Shown in pieces: positions 31,079 to 43,430 of a DNA stretch of 64,000 nucleotides. The notes under the pieces were generated by a model. That model did not search any database and was not told the DNA's origin. It was given only the letters and a program-made list of their open reading frames with translations. A program made the translations under genes and the position numbers. Position 1 is the stretch's first letter. Every line of letters starts with the position of its first letter. Source of the stretch: Capronia americana (lineage: Eukaryota; Ascomycota; Eurotiomycetes; Chaetothyriales; Herpotrichiellaceae); NCBI GenBank assembly GCA_016110215.1, contig JADWQD010000010.1, positions 1,736,001 through 1,800,000 on the forward strand, given 5' to 3'.

Positions 31079-33308
31079 ATGGCTTTCGACATGGAGAGCG
31101 TTCTCGTCGTGACTTCAGCGATCCTCATGTGGTCGATGTTCGCATCACTGTGGGTTCAGAGCTGGGGCCCTCCTAAGCAGGCACAGAAAGTGAGCAACCG
31201 CCATCTCCAACGTTCTGAGGTCTCCATACATGCTTGTGATGGTCACTAACTCGTTGCTGTGATAGGCCTCCGACCGCAACCGCGTCGCTGGCCGACCACA
31301 TTCCCATGCCTTTGGTCCTTCGAGGCCTTCTCACCTCAACTCTGGTCTGGTTCGCCTGATGGCTCCAGCTGCCACCAGCGTAAAGGCATCTTCCTCCGTT
31401 GCAGTGCCAACATCACTTGCCGTCCCTCGTTTTATCGTGTCATGGAACCATTCGCACAATATACCCCAATGCCGTGCCTCATCATTGGCGTTGGTGATTG
31501 CTCCTCGTATGCCACACAACAACTTCAAAATCTACAACACTCTCCAACGCCGTGCCCCGTCATTGGCGTTGGTGATTGCTCCTCGTATGCCGCACAACAA
31601 CTTCAAAATCTACAACATCCTCCACCGCCGTGCCCCGTCATTGGCATTGGTGATTACTCCTCGTATGCCGCACATTAACTCCGACAACTCAATCTTGCAT
31701 TTCGACTCCACCAGTGAGAGTCCTGCTCCAGAGAGCCAACAGCAAGTGGCCTACACGAAGACGGGTGAGAGCGACGTACCAAGCAATCTCTGGCTTGTAC
31801 CCGCCAATTTCGACTTCACCAGTTTCAACTCCGCCAGTGAGAGTCCTGCTCCAGAGAGCCAACAGCAAGTGGTCGACACGAAGACGGGCGAGAGCGACGT
31901 ACCAAGCAATCTCTGGCTTGTACCCGCCAATTTCGACTTCACCAATTTCACTTCCGAGCCAGCAGAAGTTTCACCTGCAAGCTCGAGCTCTGGGAGTTCG
32001 TCACCACTCCCTTTCTCCCCTCGCTCACAAGACGCTGACACATCCACGTCTATTTCCTCACCGGGGAGCACTCACTCATACAGCGGCTTCCAGTTCCAAC
32101 AACATGAGCAAGACCATGTGCATCAGAGTCAATGTTGGAAGGAGAAATTGGAGCTGGAGGCTCGGGTTCGTGAGTTGTCGGCCGAGAACAATATCTTGAA
32201 GAAGAGGGTAAACACACAGCATCGGTTCATTGAAATTGGTTTCACTCGCCTCAGGGCTGCGAAATCCGAGACCGAAAAGTGGAAATCCCTTGCTGGTTAC
32301 AGCGTCGACCCATTCTCATACAGAGGCGTACCACAGTGGCAAGAGGAACCTGCAGCACACGATGCGCACGCCGAGATCAACCGGCTCGAGTCCCATCTGG
32401 AACGACAAGACAGCGCGCTGCACAGCTCACGCCAGGAGATACATCGCCTCGAGGAGGTAGTCGAGGAGAAGGACACAAAGATCACAATGCTCAACAATGA
32501 GATTGAGCAGTGGCAGACCAGGGGCGAACAGGCACGCACATTTGTCGAAGGTCTGGTCTTCCGGTACAACTTGCTCGAGAAGCATTGCGTCAATCCTCTC
32601 ACCGCGCATCAACAGCTCGCGGATGAGTGCTTCTCACTCCGACACGAAAACCAGAGAATGCAACTTCACCTGGAATATTTTCAGAACCAATACAACGCTC
32701 TGCTGACGGACCGCAACAATCTTCACGCTTTGTATGCCGCCCGAGACAACGACCTCCGTGAGGCGATCGATGAGTACAGCGAACTCGATGCCCAGAAATA
32801 CAACCTGGAAGTCGCAAACTCCAAGCTCGAGGCCGAGAAGAGACAGTTGAAAGTTGCCAACACCAGGCTGAGCGTGCAGAAGAGAAAGATGGAGGTTGCA
32901 ACCATCAAGCGGACTGCCAAGTTCAGAAAGCTAAAGGCGGATATCCAGACTCAAGCAAAGAAGCTTGATGCAAAGAGAAAGAGTATCAAGACCTGCCTCA
33001 ACAAGGTCTTGGGTCAGATGAAGAACGACAAGTGCGATGCATCCAGATCGGGTGAGAAGCCTCAGGCGGAGCTCCGAGATTGTCAAACAGCAAACGAGAG
33101 CTCTGACGGGGCTGATTTCTTCGAGCACACATGGGCACCACTCCCTCAGCCCCTTCCGGAAAGCTACTGTGTTTACCGGAGCCACGAAGAAGATGATATC
33201 GACGAAGATGACGAAGATGAAGAACCGAGAAATGATGGTGGCGTCCGCAACCTGGTAAGCCTCATCGACATGCTTATGATCGAAGACGAGTTGGATCTCA
33301 TCACTTGA
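31079..33308 (+). CDS. coiled-coil protein with N-terminal membrane helix and internal repeats
   Basis: Exons 31079-31189 and 31266-33308 (76-nt intron, donor GTGAGC, acceptor GATAG) give 717 aa. The first exon encodes a hydrophobic segment (VLVVTSAILMWSMFASLWV), a signal anchor or membrane helix. Exon 2 begins with a 26-aa repeat containing SLALVIAPRMPHNNFKIYN (two copies and a partial third), then a 41-aa repeat containing SESPAPESQQQV and SDVPSNLWLVPANFDF (two copies). A Ser-rich linker follows, then roughly 300 residues of heptad-rich helix, from KEKLELEARVRELSAENNIL through LEAEKRQLKVANTRL to KKLDAKRKSIK. The end is acidic (EEDDIDEDDEDEEPRND). No family is recognised. A membrane-anchored filament or tether is a guess from shape only. 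Confidence 0.8.
31471..31675 (+). repeat. 78-bp coding tandem repeat (2 full + 1 partial)
   Basis: Copies begin at 31471, 31549 and 31627, exactly 78 bp apart, starting GCCGTGCC. The first two differ at only a few positions. The third diverges after about 50 bp. Confidence 0.92.
31711..31956 (+). repeat. 123-bp coding tandem repeat (2 copies)
   Basis: Copies begin at 31711 and 31834, both starting CCAGTGAGAGTCCTGCTCCA, with only scattered substitutions. Each adds 41 residues in frame. Confidence 0.92.
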
Positions 33309-34035
33309 GCAAATTGGTTCAAGGTACTTGTTGGAGGATTGTGAATGATGTTTGGAACGGATAGCACCCCTCTGAGCCTGCTAATTCAGCACGGAATGAG
33401 GCGGTCGCTGGTGGATTGAAAGTGTCAAGACTTCGAAGGTGGAGGTTGGCGAGATCGAACATATCAAAGGCATTGAATGCGTCCAGCACTCGGGGCTTGG
33501 GAAGGATGCGTGGCGATTGTGAAAGGGTGTCGAGTTCCGTCGTCGTCAGTGTTGGGAAATCGTTTCAGTTCTTGTATTATATTGAACCAGGACACATGTC
33601 TCCGGGAAACCAGGCCGGTACTGGGAGGTCTTTGTGGTGTGATTGATTGTCATGGAATTTCTGCTCGTTTGCCATGGCAGATACAGCTCACAGTGAGCTG
33701 GTGTAGTAACAAGCGACTCACCCATGTTTTGGTGGGTACGGTATTGAAGGTCATGACAGAACAATGATGACAGCTTCACCGCATGACTGTTCTATTCCCT
33801 CGTTGTTGTTTTCCAGCAAATGGCCATTCAGATGGTTGAGAAGGTGAGAAGCAAGTGAGGAAAGTTGAAATTCACCGCAGTCGCCAACGGCGAAGCATTT
33901 GGACTTTATCACAAGAACGACGCGTGGGGCACAAGCAGTCAAACAAATTGTCCTTCAACCGAACATTCAATTCTGGATGCCACAGACGATCCCAACTGTA
34001 TCTTACAGGGCACTGCATCATTGCCTTCGACTTTC
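33309..34035. other. intergenic between tandem genes
   Basis: The frame of the downstream protein is open back to about 33865 but lacks an ATG there. No other feature is visible. Confidence 0.4.
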
Positions 34036-37000
34036 ATGTCCAATGGATACAACCGGCTCCTCCATGGCACGGTTACGTCCAGCTTGGTCTCCCCAACCTT
34101 GACCTTTCGCACGGCTTGCTGTCACCGCGAGATTTCCCTCAGTCATGCGTTGCGACTGGAACAGAATCGACCTACGGGCAATGCTTGCTGTTCCCGGTCC
34201 CAAGCTCAGCCACGCTCCCATCATCATGCTGCTGCCAACTATGCACATCCTGGCTGGTTCGCAAGGAGCATGCAGCCTGCCACGGGGAGCGCACAACCTG
34301 AAGCGAATGTCAGGCGGCGGGCTTTCCACACCACCTCGACATTGTCGCTGAGAAATGCTACTGTGAAACGTGTACCTGCTCCCAATATGCCTAAAAAGCC
34401 GGCCTCTGCCTCGCCCTCGACTTCGTTTCTCCCTCCACAATCTGGCCTTTCGAAACGAGCGAACCATCCACGGCCCCCTGTTGCCGTGCGCGCTCTTCCC
34501 GCGGGAAATAAGAATAGGGTCGGCAGGGTGGTTGGCCCGGATCCTTCACTACCAAACAGTCCGATTCAGGAACGTCAACGCGTGGAAGAAGAGGCGTTGA
34601 GACAAAAGAGGGAGGAAACCGAAAGAATGCGACAGGCCTGGATGCGAAAGCTGCATGACGCTGAAAAAATTGCTGATCTCGTCGAAGGCTTCCTGAGAAG
34701 ACGACAGCAGGAAGAGGCAGAGGCCCGACGAAAGCGAGACGCAGAGGCCAAAAGACAACAAGCTTGGAGGTTGAAGCTACGGAAAGCCGAGCAGATTGCT
34801 GATCTCATTGAAGGCTTCGGATGGAGCGACAAGAGAAGCGTCGACCGTTACCTCCATCTTCGTTCACTGGTGCAAAGGGGAAAAGAACTCGAACGCCGCC
34901 TGCAAGACTCCTACAAGAAGAGCGGCCTGAATGCTCGTACCCGGGAGGTTGCCAATTCGGCGTGGTATTCCCTTGTGGACGCCTTTGCCCATCCGGATCT
35001 TGCCTGGATCCAGCAGCGCCTCGATGAGAACCGACCAGGTAGACGGCGGTTCCCCACTACGAGAGAGGGAAAGCCTCATCCACCTTTGCCCTCCAGTATT
35101 AAATGCTCATTGATCAGTTTTATTGCTCTCCAAGATGATATGACTGATACAGCTTTGATGATATGTGTGCATCTGCATGAGTTGCGTCTTCTGAGAAGAA
35201 CGCGGCTCCAAATGACTTGGTCTGCGGAAGTCTACAGCTATCGCAAATTCACTCTCCCACTAGAATACCTTGCAGAGGCGGCCAGCCAGACGGCCGCACG
35301 TATCAGGAACAGCTATATTCAATTCAAGGCTAGGGCCAGGCTGCTGTACCATCCATCCTCCCCTCGGCTGGCGAAGATCGTTGATGATGATCGAATCCTC
35401 CACCACGTCGGCAAAGTGCACTGGCTGAGCAGGGTCGTCGTCCGCGAAGCTCGCCACGAGCTCTCACAAATCTCTGCCTCGGTCCTACAGAGGGAACTGT
35501 TCTCCACGTACCGGCCTCTTATCGCATACAACGCATACTTCTCGCAGGTAAAGAACGATCTGGATTACGCCGCTCGCGACCGTTCATCCGGAAAACTCCA
35601 GAGCCTTTCAGGAAGGCTTTCCGAAATCCAAAGAGATATCCGGCTCCTTTACGACTTCACGTGGCTCTGGTCAGGGATCTCTAAAGCCTCTTCCCTGGAT
35701 CACTACTGCTCGACCGACTATGATGCTTCGCTGGACCATGTGCACGCGGGTCCCCCGGCTTCCTCTAGCGTCCGCGTCGTTGTGCCAGCTGCTCAAGTCA
35801 ACATTGCCGCTACTGCTCCATGGTCGACTCCAACGCCCCTTTATCCCCTCGGCCCGGGAGTCCCCATCCTCTACGTTACGACATTTGCTAGCCTCACCAG
35901 TGTGTTACGCCGCTTCAGTAATTCTGAGCGGTGCAAGCACTTGGGCTTCGATACTGTTCAAACACCCGGCACACCATGCCACCCCTTGGTCCAATTTCTC
36001 ACCCTCGCGAGCGAACACGAGGTTGCAGTTATCCATCTTGGCTCAATCAATTACTTTGCGCTTCTCCAAGACGAAACATTCGCAGGCGTCATGAAAAACC
36101 CCTCGATCCTCAAAGTGGGCGTGGACGTCGAGTCACAACGGCGAATATTGGTAGATGGCCCAGGTATTGAAGTGGAGGGTGTGATTGAGCTGAACGCGTC
36201 AGAAGACCATGGCGGGTCTGCCCATAATATATCTCCCAACAATGATCGCGGTCGGAGAATCTCGTCGATGGCTGCGCGGTCTCTCGGATTTCCTTTGCCG
36301 CCATTGGATCTGGACCACGCCATCAAATACATGCTCGATTTCAGAGCTATTCGCCGCATCCATGCTACCGAGGCAACCAATCCTATGCAGTTCCTAACCC
36401 GTAGGTTACGGAAACTATTCCTTTCTTGGATCCCAACTGACAATGACGATAGATCTTGCCTCACGAGCCTACGCGGTACTGAAACTCTATCTCGCGTCCA
36501 TGAAGGGTGGCTCGCCGAATTCGGCCCTTGACGCCCATCCGTCGCTTGGCCCCGTCCAGGTCTACAGTCAGGCTCGAGATCCTGTGAGATACCCCGAGTT
36601 TCGGTTTTCGCGGATGAAGTACCTGAAAATCATGGCGCAATTTCTTGCTGTGAGGACCAACTTCTGGGCGCGATTAGACTTTCGGGCTACAGATATATCG
36701 TCAAGACATCAGCAGACGAAGCGGTTGACAGCTTACTTTCTTTTCACAACCTTCAACGAGCGCCTTGAGACCATTCAAGAGACTCTGGCGATGCCTCAGG
36801 TCGCGTCGAATATCCTTGCCATTGTCAATGACGCAAAGCTGCCACTGCGCGCGCAGGACGCCGCCTTACTCGAGCGTTATCGCAGAATCCATCATGAGGA
36901 TATCCCGATCCGGGACGTCGAGTCTGTTCGGGAAATCCCTTTACGAGGAAGGTCGTACACGGCTCCTGGGAGAGTAAACCAAAAAGCCGAAGCCACGAGT

Positions 37001-37666
37001 GCCACTACGGTGCAAGTGACGTGGAAGCCGATGGGTCCTCCTTCTGCGGAGGAAAAGAGACCGCCAGTTGTGAGCCCAGCCGCGAGGAAGTCAAGTCCGC
37101 GATTGGCCGATCTATCTGCTTCCCCATCCTTGGAGACACTTCCTTCGGGCAACTGGCCGCCTGACTTTGATAGTATACCCATCAGAAGGCTTGCCACTGA
37201 TAGATTGAGCAGGGTAGAGCGCAGAAGGCTGCAGGCAAAGATCAGGCGACAGCTCGATCGAGCGCAAATGCGACTGGGGGATCAGCAATCCGGAGATCCA
37301 TCTGCCTCACTAACACCGGATTCTCGCCTTGTCGACGAAAAGCCTCCACCGAATCCGCACGGTCAGAAGCAATTGAAGAAGCGAACCGCGAGCAGGGATG
37401 GGAAGTCTTGGGTGTCGAGGAAGGCGGAATTTCCCAACCACGTCAAGGGTGCGACTCGGAGCACACTCGGCAATGCTGGGGAGGGCGGGACATTGGTTTC
37501 TCCAAATCTCAGAAGAGGTCGAATTGTGGATGGCCTGCCGCTGACGCACTGCAGGAGGAGGATAAAACCCTTGACCGGAAAAGCGCGGGTGGCACCAAGG
37601 CGGCTGGGGCATGGTGTGGGTGCGACGGAAGCTGCGAAAGCTGCTACAATCGCGGAGTCGCTGTAA
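34036..37666 (+). CDS. large protein with degenerate RNase D/DnaQ-like 3'-5' exonuclease domain
   Basis: Exons 34036-36400 and 36453-37666 (52-nt intron, donor GTAGGT, acceptor GATAG) give 1,192 aa. An internal ATG at 34270 is an alternative start; the sequence after it (NVRRRAFHTTSTLSLR) looks like a mitochondrial presequence. The middle has charged helices with RKLHDAEKIADLVEGF and a near repeat RKAEQIADLIEGF. At about residues 605-800 an exonuclease-like fold appears: ILYVTTFASLTSVLRRF, KHLGFDTVQT, SILKVGVDVESQRRIL and, after the splice, HLASRAYAVLKLYLA. The usual acidic residues are mostly replaced (see findings). The gene may extend: a GTAAGA at 37663 and GAGAAG ending 37706 would skip the stop and add YDYKWRFKLEDDD onward to 38028. 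Confidence 0.75.
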
Positions 37667-40234
37667 GATATCCTACACATGGACGGCTACGACGCGGAAC
37701 GAGAAGTTACGACTACAAGTGGAGGTTCAAGCTTGAGGACGACGACGGAGGTGAAGTCGATGTCGGAGCTCAGAGTCACGCCGCAGAGTTCAGACGGAGA
37801 GAAAAGGTGGTGGCGCGGGAAATGAGAGCTGGTTTATATGTTCCATGCTCGAGGCTGGACATGGTGTTGGCATGGGACAGGAATATGGCGAGCTTGATTC
37901 CGCCGCCAGGGCTCCCTCTCGACTTCTCCCCGTGCTCTGCATCAGCAGCATGTTGTAGTACGTACGGAATACAGGAAACATCACCCAACACACGTGGTAC
38001 ATATCAGACATACTTCAGTACCAAATGAAGGCTTCTCCTCCATGACTAAAGTAATTACCTACAAGAACTACACTGTACAGTTTCCTGCACTCGTACCTGT
38101 CCCAGCGTCGGTATATCCAACGGTTGGCGCTTTGGTAGGTACGTCTACCTCTGCCGGGCCTGCTTTGCGCTGTACTGGACGACGCGATATCCGGTATATG
38201 AGAGAGTGTGTGCAACCCGAGACTCACACTTCCATCCCTCGCAGCATAGCATGTACTCGCATCTATCTCTGTCAGTGACGGAGAGAGAGAGTGTGTGTGA
38301 GTAATTACCCCGGACAAAAGTACGAGAAGGCACCTATGCAACTAACCGCAGCTTGGCAGGCAACTAATTAATTACTGATAGTTACCGTGTCATTGTACTG
38401 TGGACCTTAGGTAGTCTGCACCGCTTCGGCAGTTGTATCCTAACTGTACCTTTCACCGGGGGGGCGCTCTTTTTTTCGGCATTTCTTACGCATCATACAT
38501 CATACATAGCATTGCAGTGGAGTATGTTTTCGTGTCCAGATCCTCTCCAGCCGGATGAAGAGGGCCCTCCTTCCCTCCCCTCCATAGACTGTGCGAGTTT
38601 GATCCTCCCATATCCGGTTTACGCACTCACCCTCACACACAACTTTGAGACTTCCCTCTCACTTCTCTCTTCTCTCTTTCTCTTTCGGGAAACGTTCTGC
38701 CGGATTGGGAACGGACTAGACTTTGCACAGTTCACTCGCACACTATACTGTACACAGTATTGTGCGGTGTACCCATACAGTAATGTGTTACTTAGTGATG
38801 GAAGGGATGGACGGGATGGGCATGCTTCCTTTACCTACCTTACCTACGAGTGAAGTTACATACATACTGGCTACACTACGCTACCCAACGCAGGCGACGT
38901 TACGCCACGAACGGCTGTGCTTCAGTACAGTGTGCATGTAAATACCATACCTGATCTGGTGTTTGGTTCGGTCCTGTCGGGTGGGTGGTGAGGTGTCTGG
39001 GGTTCGCTTGTGACGTCATTGGCGATGTCCCGGCCTACCTCGGTGCCTACAAAGTAATCTTCCAGGTTACGAGATACCCAGGACGGAATACTCGTACCTG
39101 CCTTGGGGAAGGAGGAGTTAGTCATCAAACACGACCAGTCTGGTCTAGTCGAGTCGAGTCGAATCGATGAAAAAGCTAAGCGACGGCGGCGGGCTCGAAC
39201 TTGCTCGGGAAGAGTGTGTGGTGTGAGGTGAAGCGAGGTCCAAGTGAAGTGTACGAGTAAGTCCCAAAGGTTTCAATCCCCTTCAATCGATCTGCATACA
39301 TACTCGCCACAATGCAATGCACCGCATATCCGGCATGCAGTGATGTGCGCGCGCGCACACACGCCAGGATGAGTCGATGGGTCGGTGGGCCGGTGGGTGG
39401 ATACGCTGTACTCTGTAGTCTGTACTTGTGTTTCCGGACATAAATTCCTCTAGCTCGACTTTTTTCCCGCTTACTCGTACACCACAATCGCCTTCTACTC
39501 GTACCCGAGGGTTAACCCAATCGAGCCCCAGCGGCCCAGGAACTGCAAGCAGACCCGCAAAATTCAAGCTAAGCTTTTCCGCGCCAGACATGGGTACGAG
39601 GGCCCGAGAAGGGTTTAGCCGCCCCCCCGCCAGCCTGTCTCTATCAGATGAGAGCCACGTCCTCGGGAAGCAGGGCAACGTCGGCGTGCGGATCTCAGCT
39701 GAAAAGGGTTTGTTGATGGCGTCGCCGGCGCGTAGTGGGGGCTGCCTGCCCTTCCCGGGTCTGTTCTGTCAATGCATAATCATATTTTCATATTTTCATA
39801 TAGGTGTTATAATTATGCTTGAGGTGCATTTAACGGGTACTGTGTAGGCGAAGTGAGCGGCGAGGCATGGACAGGATCAACGATTTACCGTCCGGGTTGA
39901 TGCATTAAGCGTTTGGAGAGGACGGGCCTCCCCCCCCAAAAGACTGGTGGAACTGCAGGGACGGAGCGGAAACTCAATCCGACAAAACGCATGCATAGCA
40001 CTTCAGGACACGAGGCTACCGCCCTGAAGTGCTGATTAAGATCGCAGGATGGTAGCAACGAGTGTTGCCTTGTTTCGTCGCCCTCAAGTCGCTGCTCTTG
40101 CTATCCAATGGACGACAGGATGCCACCGTCCTGGCTATGGGTATTGCGATACTGACGATGCCCTATCATCTTGTGTATACCCAAAACACATGCCCAGACA
40201 CATGGTCAATACGGCCATGTCGTTTCGCCAGCCC
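37667..40234. other. intergenic, 2.6 kb, with simple repeats
   Basis: Apart from a possible 3' extension of the upstream gene (37707-38028) I find no gene. It holds GA/GT-rich stretches near 38280-38303 and four copies of TACTCGTAC/GTACGAGTA at 39089, 39251, 39472 and 39496. Confidence 0.5.
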
Positions 40235-42106
40235 CTACGACCGACCCCATCTCCGCCAGAAGCGTCCTTCCCTCCCCCTCTGACCTCTGGGTAGGCTGTT
40301 CTCGTCCTTCTTGGCGACCCGCCAGTAATACACTGGCACTCCAGATACCACAAATGCAATTACAATAACCGTCTGCACCGGCTGATTTACCACCGCTCGA
40401 CTGACAAGGAATAAAGAAACGCAGCAGAAGATGATAGGCGTGGTGATGTAGGTCCTGTACGGCCGCTCCAGGTGTGGTTCGCGGATGCGCAGGACAATCA
40501 GGCCAAGGACGGTCAAAAAGTAGAACGAATACCCTGCCACGCCATAGAATGTGATCAAGGTTCCGAACTCGCCAAGGACAACGTAGATCATGGTGAGAAG
40601 CATGTTCAATAACATTGCGTTGACCGGTGTATAGCCCATCCCGATGGACTCGTCGCCGAATACCTTTGCCAGGGACTTGGATAGCCAAGATCGTTTCCGG
40701 GTCTTGTTGAGCGGCGTAGCTGGCTCTGGTCCCGAAGAATATCCGAACCCAATCTTGCCAAAGACGGCGGGAATGTATCCTTCACGTCCAGCAGCGTAGA
40801 CCAAGCGACCGGAGGTGAACGTCGTGGCATTGAGTGCGCCGAAACACGAGGCACCGACGATCAGGGCGAGGATGAGTGCGCCCACGGGGCCGAAGACCTT
40901 GCTGCCGAATTGCACGGCGACGGTGTTTGACTTGTTGATTGTTTCCAGCGGGAGGACGAAAATGTACGCCACATTGGCAAGGATGTAGCATATGATCACA
41001 GCGGGCATGGCTGTGTGTATCACGCGTGGTAAATCCCGGCTTGGATTCTTGAATTCTCCCGTCACGTAGTTTGTGTTGTCCCAACCATCGAACGCCCAGA
41101 GACCTGCGTACAAGGCGACGGCCCAGCTGGATATGTCGGTCGACGTGTTCGCAAACCAGCTCTGATCGCGCCAGTCCTTGTTCGCGGGACCGTTGAAGGA
41201 AAGCCCCGTCGCGGCCACGATGATGCCGATGACCGTCACCGCAATAAGCGCAACGAATTTGAAGAACATGAAGAGATCGCCCAGGCGCGCGGCAAAGCGG
41301 GTCGAGACACAGTTGAACACCGTGACCAGCATGAGTGCAACCAACGCGGGGATCTTGTTGATCCATGGGTTGACGTCTTCGACTTCGGCACCGATTGCTG
41401 CACGGACAATGTATTCGCCGAAAATGATGGCGATGATGGCGGCACCACCGGGTTTCAACACCAGGATTGCGCTCCACGTAAAGAGAAACCCAACAACTTC
41501 CCCAAAGATCTTGGCAAGGTAGATTTGCGCGCCTCCGTTCAGTGGTATCGCGCCGCCGAGTTCCGCATATGAGGCGGCGCCTGTCCAGGCCAGCAAGCCC
41601 GAAATCGCCCAAACCACCAAGGCTGCGCCCGGGGACCCGACATGTGAGTTGACCTGTGCGGGCGACGAAAAGATCCCCGACCCGATGATCAAGCCGACCA
41701 CCAAAGACAGGCCGTTCAGGTATGTCAAGGTCTTGTTCTTTTCCAGGTTCTGCAAGTTGCCCCGTCGCTCGAGAGAAAGGGACACGGCCGAGGGATTGCC
41801 TAGCGCGGTGTAGCCTCCACCCGCTGTCGAGGAAAGAGGAAACAGTGCAGGGGTGAAGTCGAAGGCGGATGAGACAGAGTAGGATCGTCCATGCAGCCCT
41901 CTCCGCTCCGAAGCTGGGTTCGCACTATCAAGTGGATCGTCGTTCTCGAGGGACAGTCGTCGGGAGGAGGAGATGCCCGACCGTGAAGACGCTCCAGAGC
42001 TAGGCAGATCGTCCTGCTCTGAGTCTGCGAGGGATGCAAGCTCGAGAGAATCTCTGCCCGGCTGCGGCCTCTGGACTTCGGAGAAGCCAGAGGAGGGAGG
42101 AGGCAT
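40235..42106 (-). CDS. LAT-family amino-acid permease (high-affinity methionine permease-like)
   Basis: A single exon of 623 aa. A Ser-rich cytosolic tail of about 125 residues, likely a site of ubiquitin/phosphorylation control, is followed by 12 predicted membrane helices. TM1 contains LSLVVGLIIGSGIFSSP, the unwound GSGIF substrate-binding motif of APC/LAT carriers. Helix 6 has ALYAGLWAFDGWDNTNYVTGE, diagnostic of the LAT/MUP1 group. A cytosolic loop KTRKRSWLSKSLAKVFGDES lies between late helices. It would import methionine or other neutral amino acids at the plasma membrane. Family is firm; methionine as substrate is inferred from the MUP1/MUP3-like look. Confidence 0.9.
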   Translation of the reverse strand: MPPPSSGFSEVQRPQPGRDSLELASLADSEQDDLPSSGASSRSGISSSRRLSLENDDPLDSANPASERRGLHGRSYSVSSAFDFTPALFPLSSTAGGGYTALGNPSAVSLSLERRGNLQNLEKNKTLTYLNGLSLVVGLIIGSGIFSSPAQVNSHVGSPGAALVVWAISGLLAWTGAASYAELGGAIPLNGGAQIYLAKIFGEVVGFLFTWSAILVLKPGGAAIIAIIFGEYIVRAAIGAEVEDVNPWINKIPALVALMLVTVFNCVSTRFAARLGDLFMFFKFVALIAVTVIGIIVAATGLSFNGPANKDWRDQSWFANTSTDISSWAVALYAGLWAFDGWDNTNYVTGEFKNPSRDLPRVIHTAMPAVIICYILANVAYIFVLPLETINKSNTVAVQFGSKVFGPVGALILALIVGASCFGALNATTFTSGRLVYAAGREGYIPAVFGKIGFGYSSGPEPATPLNKTRKRSWLSKSLAKVFGDESIGMGYTPVNAMLLNMLLTMIYVVLGEFGTLITFYGVAGYSFYFLTVLGLIVLRIREPHLERPYRTYITTPIIFCCVSLFLVSRAVVNQPVQTVIVIAFVVSGVPVYYWRVAKKDENSLPRGQRGREGRFWRRWGRS

Positions 42107-43430
42107 GGTTGTTCGTCGAGACGGGCTCGGCGAGTTGAGCGACGTTGCTAGTGCTCGGGATTCATCATCGTGTCGCCAACATGGTCTTGCGGGACTTCAA
42201 CTCAAATCCAACATCTGAACCTGACATCTGGGGATGGCGGTGTTGGAATTGTCTCGGATGGGTAAGCGGCAGCGAGGCGACAGCGCAAGGAGACTGCGAG
42301 GAGAAGCCAGATGGAGGTTGACGGACGCCAAGCCGCTAAACCGCGCTGATTGGTTGGCCGATGATGCTGCTTTAACCCCTCGTAATTTGCTCGTCTCGGA
42401 GTCGCAGGCTGGCGCAGTCATTATCTCAGCAGCCAAACGATCATCGCCGAACTCCAATGCAACTAAGCTCGCGCTTGCTGCCCGGAAATGTCGTACCGAT
42501 GACCCTGACCTGTCTCAAAAAACCTCAAGCCATCGTGGTGATGCTCGCAGCTTCTCGACACCGCGATGCTTTGCCCTGCACACCGTCCGTGGAGATGCGG
42601 CCGTGTCCCCTTGGTCTTGGTGCCGGGTTACGGTGCTTGCTCGGGGGACCTTGGCAGCCCTGTGGCCCTCGTCCGCATTCACCTGATTGAGCCACCTGGT
42701 CGTGGGCTGTGGTAAAGTATTGTCAACTTCCTGGACCTCGCTTGACTGTAGAGAGTAGGGAGAGGCGAGAGCCTTCTGATACCAGCATCCAAAGAGGCAA
42801 TCCCACCGCTGTTGCCACTTGGATGTCGCTTGGACGACTTAGCAATTGCACATGGAAGATGAGGGAGCAGACGTGGAGGTGGAGAGTCGAGACTTCTTAT
42901 GGCGCTTCGGGAACATCAATCGGATACACCGGCCGGGCGTTGATCCCCTACGCTTGTGCTGCATGGTTTACCAAAGAACTAATGCAGTCTGTCACGGGCG
43001 GAGCCTGACGATTGTTCGAATACGCGAAGCACATTGGTGGTCGTGCCCGTACCAGACTCGTTGAGAAAGCCGCATGCCACTCTACCGGCAGCTGCTCATA
43101 GGCAAGATGCCATAATCGGCCATGGAAGATCGAATATTACCAAAGCTATGGATCGGGATCCTCTATCGCTAGGAACTCATTAGTCATGTTTCTGGGGGTT
43201 ATTCGCATGCGTTCCCAACTCTGAGATTGGAGGAAATTGCCCTAGCGAGTCATTGTGAGGCTACCTGATGCTGCAAGGCATTTGCTAATGAACCTTAGAG
43301 GCGTCTGCCGTTCTTGCTCATCGGGGATCGTACGAGTCAAGCCAGACCTCCTCTCATATATCTACCTCCTCGGATTAACTAATCTCTCCCTGTTACCATG
43401 CAGTATTCTCGGACCAGGGGCCTTCTCGAC
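42107..43430. promoter_or_regulatory. divergent intergenic region, 1.3 kb
   Basis: It lies between the permease (minus) and the transcription-factor-domain gene (plus). Frames here lack domains. No specific site is assigned. Confidence 0.4.

Noticed and set aside
40782..41612. 276-codon minus-strand frame inside the permease gene
   Set aside because: It is an alternate frame of the permease, rich in Arg/Cys/His, typical of out-of-frame translation.
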